From NCBI GenBank assembly GCA_015680685.1, contig MNCI01029357.1:768706-832705 (forward strand): a stretch of 64,000 nucleotides of DNA. The letters are read 5' to 3'. The notes beneath the pieces were generated by a model, which saw only the letters and a list, made by a program, of their open reading frames with translations, made no database searches and had not been told where the DNA came from. Positions 57,908-64,000 of this stretch are shown piece after piece; the stretch's first letter is position 1, and the number at the start of each line of letters is the position of its first letter. The stretch is from Gnetum montanum. Lineage: Eukaryota; Streptophyta; Gnetopsida; Gnetales; Gnetaceae. A program made the position numbers and the translations under genes.

Positions 57908-58248
57908 TTCTCAACTTGAGCCTACCACCTCAAATATTTTCCTAGTTGTACGAGGTGGCTTCTAACTTACAAAGACATCTTTCTATTAAACCTAGAATTC
58001 AAAAGAAACATATTTGATCCCTAGAAGATGTCCCTCACCAAGCAAATATGTCTCACCAAAGAAATCTTGAGGATTGGAGAGATGTTTTAGTATTGACATC
58101 TTTGCCTCTTCCTAGATGTCACCATCATTTCTTGAACATCTCTTATGAAGTATTAGCTCTTGGGCAAGATATTTTTATAGCATTAAAAACCTACAAAAAT
58201 CATATTTACGAATGAAGAAAAGGGATTAAAATAGATTTCCCTACACCA
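57407..58248 (-). repeat. Element D 5' LTR (842 bp)
   Basis: Right end CTACACCA. It matches the other two D LTRs (catgaggctctataactacat, gacatctttgcctcttcc). It contains the (TC)n tract below. The palindromic TGTCTC pair is decayed here to TGTCTCACCAAAGAAA. Confidence 0.82.
57860..57906. repeat. (CT)n microsatellite
   Basis: More than 20 uninterrupted CT dinucleotides inside the D 5' LTR. Confidence 0.95.
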
Positions 58249-58253
58249 AGAAG

Positions 58254-60040
58254 GTAAATGCCTTCCCAAACAACTACAAAGGTAAGATCATTTTATGAGT
58301 TAACAAGTTTTGATAGATGTTCATTAATAATTATAGTGGGATAGCTTCTCTAATGATTAACATTATTAAGGATAAGAATAAATATGCATTCAACTAGAGT
58401 CCAACAATAGGCTATAGCTTCCAATAGCGTAAGAAAAGTTTAGTGAATGTACATGTTCTTTTGATTTTGATAAGGTGCTTCAAGTGGAATGTGATGCAAG
58501 TGGAGAATCCATCGAAGGAGTTCTTAGCAAAGATGACAAGCCTATAGCATACTTCAATGAAAAGCTTAATGATTTAAGAAGTAATCTACTTACAAAAGTG
58601 AATTTTTTGATATCTTATAGGACTTAAAATGTTAGAGGCATTACCTGCTTTCAAAAGAATTTGTATTATTTACAAATCATAAAGCTTTGCAACTTCTTTG
58701 AAAGTAATAAAAGTTAAATTCCAAGCATGTTAAATGAGTGGACTAGCTATAGGAGTACAACTTCATAGTCTAGCTATAGATGTGCATTTATGGTAAGTCC
58801 ACTTTAAGTGGAAGAAGAATTGAAGATAAAAAACTTAAGTTATGAAAAATATCAATATTTTGGTAAAGTTTGGAAAAAAATCTAAGAAGATATCCAATAG
58901 TATCATGATAACTACTATGATCATAACCATCAATTCTATAAGAATTAGAAATTATGTATTCCGCAAAGTAGCTTCATGATAAGTTAATTTACTAAGTACA
59001 TAGCAATGGACTTTTAGTTGATGTTGGCTAGAAGAAAAGCATAAAATGTTTATGAATATATTTTTATTAGTCAAGGTTGAGGATTCAAATGAAGAATATG
59101 TTGGAAGGTGTTTGATATATCAACATGTCAAAGGGACAACAACCAATATTCATTTGTATTAGCCATTGTCAATTCTAGAACAATCATAAAAAAAATCTAT
59201 CTTAATTTTGTTTATAATATTCAATGAATCCAAAAGGGAAATGTTTATATTTTTGTTTTTATAGATATATTTTCAAAGATAGCTCATTTTCTTCATCATA
59301 ATTCCCATGATAGTAAGAAAGTAACAAAGTTATTTTTCCATGAGATTATGAGGTTACAGATCCCATGAAGGAACATGAGTGATTAGTATGTTAAGTTCAT
59401 AAGCTTATTTTAGCAAACTTTGTTGATGTGTATTACCTACAGGTTATAATTTACTTCTACCTATTATGCCCAAATAGAAAGATTGATGAAAGTTATAAAT
59501 AGAAGACTAGGTAATTCCCTACATTTCTTATATGACAACAATCCCATATTATGGGAGCATAGGCTCTTTCAAGTTAAATTCACCTATAATAATTCAATGT
59601 ATCACAGCCTTGAGGAGATTACATTTAAAGTTATTTATAGTAAACATCCTCAAATTTTAAAAGAATTTTCAATAACACTTAATGAATTCATAAGATATTT
59701 AGTGCAATTCTATTAGAAGGTTTAAAACCAAATTCAAGTAAGTAATCAATAGTATAAGGAATATGTTGATAAAAATCATAAGTGGTTAAAATTCTAAGAA
59801 GGAGATCAAGTATTAGTTCATGTTAAAAGAGGAGAGAAACAACCAAAATTTTCCAAACTACAACAAAGAAATATTAGGCTATTTTGGATTAAGAAGAAGA
59901 AATATGTAAATGCCTATGAGATAAACATACCAATGCATTTGAAATTTTTGTCTATATTCAATATCATTGATATTCACTGTTGGAAGCCATCTACATCTGT
60001 AGAGGTAAGCTTACAAAGATAAGATATTTCATGTAATTCA
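58254..60040 (+). pseudogene. Chromovirus E RNase H and integrase, broken
   Basis: Continues the pol interrupted at 53347. RNase H: DKVLQVECDASGESIEGVL (58460-58520), SKDDKPIAYFNEKLNDLR, then remnants to 58790. Integrase core is heavily decayed (59150-59470). The C-terminal part is clear: MKVINRRLGNSLHFL (59483 on), ILWEHRLFQVKFTYNNSMYH, EGDQVLVHVKRGEK (about 59800-59845) and FNIIDIHCWKPS near 59960-60000, the chromovirus integrase tail. I see no chromodomain after it. Confidence 0.8.
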
Positions 60041-60177
60041 TATTTAAAGAAAGAATTATTTGGCTTAAAAAATGAAGAAGGGATATAGTAATTAGTTAAT
60101 CCACTATGACAAGACACGTTGCAGTTAAAGAAGAAGTCTATGACCAAGGAAACCTAATTCTTCAAGATACCTATCCA

Positions 60178-60325
60178 ACTTAAGAAAACATTGGATTTTA
60201 TGAGAGAAGGCATGATGTAGATGTCTATCCAAGATGGTGCATAGTTCACCAACTTAATGAAAAGTTGGATTTTATGAGAAAAGCCATGATGCAGACATCT
60301 ACCCAAGATGGTGGAATATGCAACA
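60178..60325 (+). repeat. 73-bp tandem duplication across the E polypurine tract and LTR start
   Basis: Two copies, starting at 60178 and 60251, of aacttaagaaaacattggat followed by ttatgagagaaggcatgatg and atgtctatccaagatggtg. Each contains a purine-rich tract (gagagaaggca / gagaaaagcca) followed by TGATG, the presumed LTR start. Confidence 0.7.
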
Positions 60326-60512
60326 ATTTTAATTCATTCTTTTATTCAAGATGATAAAGAGACTTCGTGTGGTGGTAGAGATATTAATTGTAATACCAAG
60401 CCTACTTGAACCAATTATATTCAATTCATTATTTTCTTATCTTACCTATAAATTAAAACTAAGCCTTTACAGAGGCATCAACATCCAACATCCTCTATGC
60501 ATCAACCTATTA
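60287..60512 (+). repeat. Chromovirus E 3' LTR, left part, cut by copia G
   Basis: Starts TGATGCAGACATC and matches the beginning of the 5' LTR (49826 on) through gcaacaattttaattcattc and aactaagcctttacagagg. It stops at 60512, where the copia LTR begins. About 800 bases of LTR are missing and should lie beyond the copia element. Confidence 0.65.
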
Positions 60513-61053
60513 TGTGAATCTTGTTATCAAATTAATTAAATTATCAAATTGAAGTAGCAAAGACAACAAGAAAAACACACACAAAAATTTACATGGAAAC
60601 CCACAAATTAGGGGAAAAATCACGAGAACCAATGCAAAGTTCTTCCTTTATTTGGAGGAAATATCCCAAGGACATAAGCCATCCTTGATAACTTTCATAT
60701 CTTGTTGCTCTTATGACACTCTTAAGCCCTTCTTTTACGCTTTTTTGTTGTTGTTATGGTGGTTCCTAACACATATTCCTATCCTTTATTTCATTGTAGA
60801 AAACAACAGTCTTTTTCTATTACAAACTTTAGATAATTTAAGAAACTGCTAATCATATCTCAAGCAAAGATTACAAAGCTAAAAGTTATGATAAACATAA
60901 CTTAAATTGATAAAAATAGAGGAAGAGTTTTCTTCACATTAACTAATAGTTTAATTTTTTACAATAAATTACAGTTAACAGTTTTCCTACTTGAAGAAAA
61001 ATCTAACAAATATTCAAGTTAGAGATGCATTGGTTCCAAGCTACATTCTTACA
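60513..61053 (-). repeat. Copia G 3' LTR (541 bp)
   Basis: Plus-strand limits TGTGAATCTTG and CTACATTCTTACA. It contains acatggaaacccacaaattaggggaaaaatcacg, the U5 motif common in Tork-type copia LTRs. A purine-rich tract (GGAATAGTGGAGA on the minus strand, 61054-61066) adjoins its outer end. Confidence 0.75.
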
Positions 61054-61066
61054 TCTCCACTATTCC
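61054..61066 (-). promoter_or_regulatory. Polypurine tract of copia G
   Basis: The minus strand reads GGAATAGTGGAGA immediately before TGTAAGAATG, the LTR start. Plus-strand primer site for reverse transcription. Confidence 0.65.
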
Positions 61067-61150
61067 AAGCTATTTTGTGCAAAAAACATGCACATCCCTT
61101 GCAACCAATTTAGTCAATGCAACAACAATATTTTTATTGGTGTTAATTTT

Positions 61151-62520
61151 CTACAAATTAATTAAGCCTTCTTTAATAGTATATCTAATAAAATGGTAGT
61201 TAATAGAAATATGTTTTGTTTTGTCATGATCAGATGAATGTCTTGCTAGATGTAAGGCACTTTGGCTATCACAGAGAATTTGATAATTGTCTTGCTTTAC
61301 ACCAAGAAATTGTAAAAATATTCGCAACCATAACATATCCTTACATGCTTCTATCAATGCAACATATTTAGATTCTATTGTGGATAAAGTTATCAGAGAT
61401 TGAAGTTTTGACATCCAACTTACTATAAGATTGTCTAAAACAAAAGCATAACATGTAGTTGAACATCTAGTATCTAAATTAGCTATAACATTTGCATCCA
61501 CATAACCAAAATTATTGAGATCATTATTTTCAAAACATAAATAGGAAGATTGAGTTTCCTTTAAATATCTAAGAATCCATTTCATAGCAAGCCAATGGTT
61601 ACAAGAATAATTATTCATATACCAACTACGAACACTTACTACATATGCTATATATGGACAAGTGCATATCATAGCATACATTAAAGAGCCAACAATAGAA
61701 GTATATGGAATATCTTTTACTTTGGAAATTTCTTTTTCTATATTGGGATAATATTTCTTAGATAATTGAAAATGAGAAGCTAAAGGAGTACTTACAAGTT
61801 CTGCTTCTAACATATTAAAACATTCCAACACTTTTCCAATATACTCACTTTGACTAAGCCACAATTTTTTTCCTTTCTATCTCTATAAATCTATATTCCA
61901 AGAATTCTTTTTTCCTATGCCATATCCTTCATAGTAAACTATTTTCGGATCTCTATTTTAACTTGTTTTATTTTTGATATAACATTCCTTACAATCACCA
62001 TATCATCTACATACAACAAAAAAAATTATAAATTTATTTTTATCACTTCAGAAATAAACACCATGATCAAGATCACTCATGCAATAATCTAATTTGTGTA
62101 TAAAAGAATCAAATTTTCCGTACCATTGCCTAGGAGCTTGTTTTAAAACATATAATCTTTTCCTCAAGTGACACACATAATGAGATTTATTTTGATCAAC
62201 AAATCCTTTTGGTTGATGCATATAGATTTCTTAATTTAAATCATCATGTAGAAAATTTGTCTTAACATCTAACTATTCTAACTCTAGATCTAAATAAGCA
62301 ACCAATGAAAGAATAATCCAAATAGAATAATCCTTAACAAGTAGAGAAACAATTTCTATAAAATCAATTCCTAGTTTTTGATCATAACCTTTACCTAGCA
62401 ATCTAACTTTATAAGATCCCTCCATTTACTCATTCTTTAAGTGAAAATCCATCTATTTTTAAGTGCTTTACATCCCTTGGTAATTCCACCAATTCCCAAG
62501 TTCTATTCTACTAGAGTGAA
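61151..62520 (-). pseudogene. Copia G reverse transcriptase and RNase H, broken
   Basis: Minus-strand order: RT with LGKGYDQKLGIDFIEIVS, LDVKTNFLHDDLN, KRLYVLKQAPRQWYGKFD and the catalytic YVDD at 62002-62013, then a long open frame (61151-61864, 237 codons) holding the RT thumb and RNase H: YTSIVGSLMYAMICTCPYIAY, GYVDANVIANLDTRCSTT (first catalytic Asp), STIESKYVALIEACKD (Glu), LCDSQSALHLAR (Asp) and KHISINYHFIR. The RNase H frame is intact; the RT part has stops and frameshifts. Signature and order are Ty1/copia, Tork-like. Confidence 0.88.
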
Positions 62521-63240
62521 TTCCATTCGCTTCTCATAACTTCCTTTCATTTTACTACATCAGGACTTACAAGAGCTTCTTTTATCATTTTAGGCTCACA
62601 CAATCTATCTAAATAATATAATCTTTAAATCTAATAGGAGGACGTATCATTCTTCTTGAATGTCTTTCCCCATGTGATGTATCTTCTGGAAGATTTTCCT
62701 CCTCATCAATTTCTTTCTCCTTATCTTCAACCAAAAATTCTAAAGTGTTTTGATTTATAACTTACTCTTGTATTATATCTTCTTTAGGCTGAAAAAAATC
62801 TATTAATTTTTTAAGAAGCAAGTTATAATAGGCTTAGCCTAAATAATTTTTTATTAAGAAAACCTACACCAACAATCATAGATCTTGCATGTTCAACCAA
62901 CATTCTATTGCTTCTTTCTACTACTTTATTTTCTTATGGAGTTCCAAGAGGAGGCAGAATATGTCGAATTCTTTTTTCTCTACAAAACCCATTGAATGCA
63001 TTTGAAGTATATTCACCACCATTATCAATAAGCAAACAATTCAAATTTAAACATATTTGTATCTCTATTTTAGCAACAAAGGACTTAAAAATATTTAAAA
63101 CAACATCCTTGGACTTTATTGAAAATACCCATACTTTCCATGTATGATCATCAACAAAAGTAACAAAATATAGTGAACCACCTAATGATGCTAGATTTAT
63201 TCAACCAAAAATATTAGAATAAACAAGATCCAATTTATTA
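62521..63240 (-). pseudogene. Copia G integrase, broken
   Basis: Motifs in order on the minus strand: FVDDHTWKVWVF (about 63120-63155), CLLIDNGGEYTS (about 63005-63040), VVERSNRMLVEHARSM (about 62885-62935), then linker RPPIRFKDYI near 62615. The Asp, Asp and Glu positions can be seen. Stops and frameshifts present. Confidence 0.82.
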
Positions 63241-64000
63241 GCTTATCTATGTCCCAGATTTCTATGAAAATTCATTGCTTTTGATTTACCAATAGCACAA
63301 TCTTTACAATACTCTATGTCACTTATTGCAAATTTTGGAATGCAAGAATGAGATTGAAGTACCTTTAAATTAGAATAAATAATATGGCCTAAATGGTTAT
63401 TCCATAAATTAGTATCCTCCCCTATAGTAACTATAGCCACAAAATCATCCTACAAACATATATTAACTTCTAAGTATACATTGTGCTAGTCTTTATACCC
63501 TTCAAAATTGTAATAATGCCCTTGATAATTTTCCATTGGTTATTTCCACATGAAAAATTTAAATACAAATCATTAAGTTGAAAAATAGAAATAAGCTCTT
63601 TAGAAACTTCAAGAACATGCCTAACATTATTAACAGTGATTTTATGTAAACTAGGTTATTGTAAAATAACACTTCCTATACCAATAATTTTTAAATGAAC
63701 AGCATTAGCAACATAAACAACACTTGATGAAAGTGGCTACTATGAAGTAAAAATAGACCAATCAGGGAAACTATGAAATGAGGCTCCTATGTCTACAATC
63801 CAAACATATTTTGGTATGTTTAAATAAAATTCTATAGATGATTTAGAAACAATAAAATCAAAAGCAAGCTCACCCTCTGTATAATTTATTTGTAGACCTA
63901 CATTATTTTCTGATTTTTGTAACTTTATTTTTTCCTTCTATTGTAGTGATGCTTTTCATGCTTTATAACCACGACACTCCCTCTTCATGTGACCAATTTT
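63241..64000 (-). pseudogene. Copia G GAG-pre-integrase domain and protease/gag side (partial)
   Basis: 63243-63440 encodes LWNNHLGHIIYSNLKVLQS and CKDCAIGKSKAMNFHRNLGHR, the HHCC zinc domain that precedes copia integrase (His-His and Cys-x2-Cys kept). 63441-63900 is decayed protease-side sequence. Near 63960-64000 the minus strand reads KIGHMKRECRG, the second half of a gag zinc knuckle. The element leaves the window here. Confidence 0.75.

Larger units (their letters stand above)
53348..58248 (-). mobile_element. Chromovirus-type LTR retrotransposon D, internally deleted (4901 bp)
   Basis: Minus-strand element with 3' LTR 53348-54218, interior 54219-57406 and 5' LTR 57407-58248, flanked by AGAAG duplications and inserted in the RT of element E. 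The interior keeps gag, a trace of protease, integrase and chromodomain, but RT and the main part of RNase H are missing. It had therefore lost autonomy, unless the deletion happened after insertion. A second copy (D3) lies at 41561-44247. Confidence 0.85.

Overview
This window is plant nuclear DNA made almost entirely of nested, decayed retroelements. At least five LTR retrotransposon lineages, two LINE lineages and one endogenous pararetrovirus relic are visible, with spliceosomal-type junctions and plant-type TATA boxes. The density of old nested insertions in AT-rich DNA points to a large-genome seed plant. A gymnosperm is my guess, not something the sequence proves. All boundaries were read by eye from termini, primer sites (PBS), target-site duplications (TSDs) and homology between copies inside the window.

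Layout. 1-2110: 5' end of a well-preserved LTR element (family A, minus strand) with an uninterrupted gag frame running off the window edge, a perfect tRNA-Asp PBS and a 1038-bp LTR. It sits against a caulimovirid-like relic (about 2111-4590, plus). 4590-13750: a decayed Ty3/gypsy Tat-lineage element (plus) with RT, RNase H, a second RNase H and integrase, flanked by repeat-rich probable LTRs. 15280-17880: the only stretch that looks like host low-copy DNA, with two convergent candidate genes for small secreted peptides (15621-16690 plus, 16797-17069 minus). 18480-33310: a LINE split by LTR element B (20188-31577, plus), which is itself split by family A element A2 (21990-28651, minus).

33310-44247: AT-rich remnants, then a copia element (F, gag and 5' LTR), a gypsy gag element (C) and a chromovirus-type element (D3), all minus strand and probably nested F in C in D3. 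44350-49640: a second LINE copy with an assembly gap (46379-46494), split by an RTE-clade LINE. 49820-60512: a plus-strand chromovirus (E), split by element D (53348-58248, minus, TSD AGAAG) and cut off in its 3' LTR by a Tork-like copia element (G, minus, 60513 to the window end).

Two regulatory patterns recur. All family A and B LTRs carry a U3 array of RATATC motifs at about 14-19 bp spacing. The LTRs of three unrelated lineages (F copia, C gypsy, D chromovirus) carry clusters of TGTCTC/GAGACA, the canonical auxin response element, including an exact palindromic pair in two D LTRs. Apart from the A1 gag frame, every retroelement gene seen carries stops or frameshifts.
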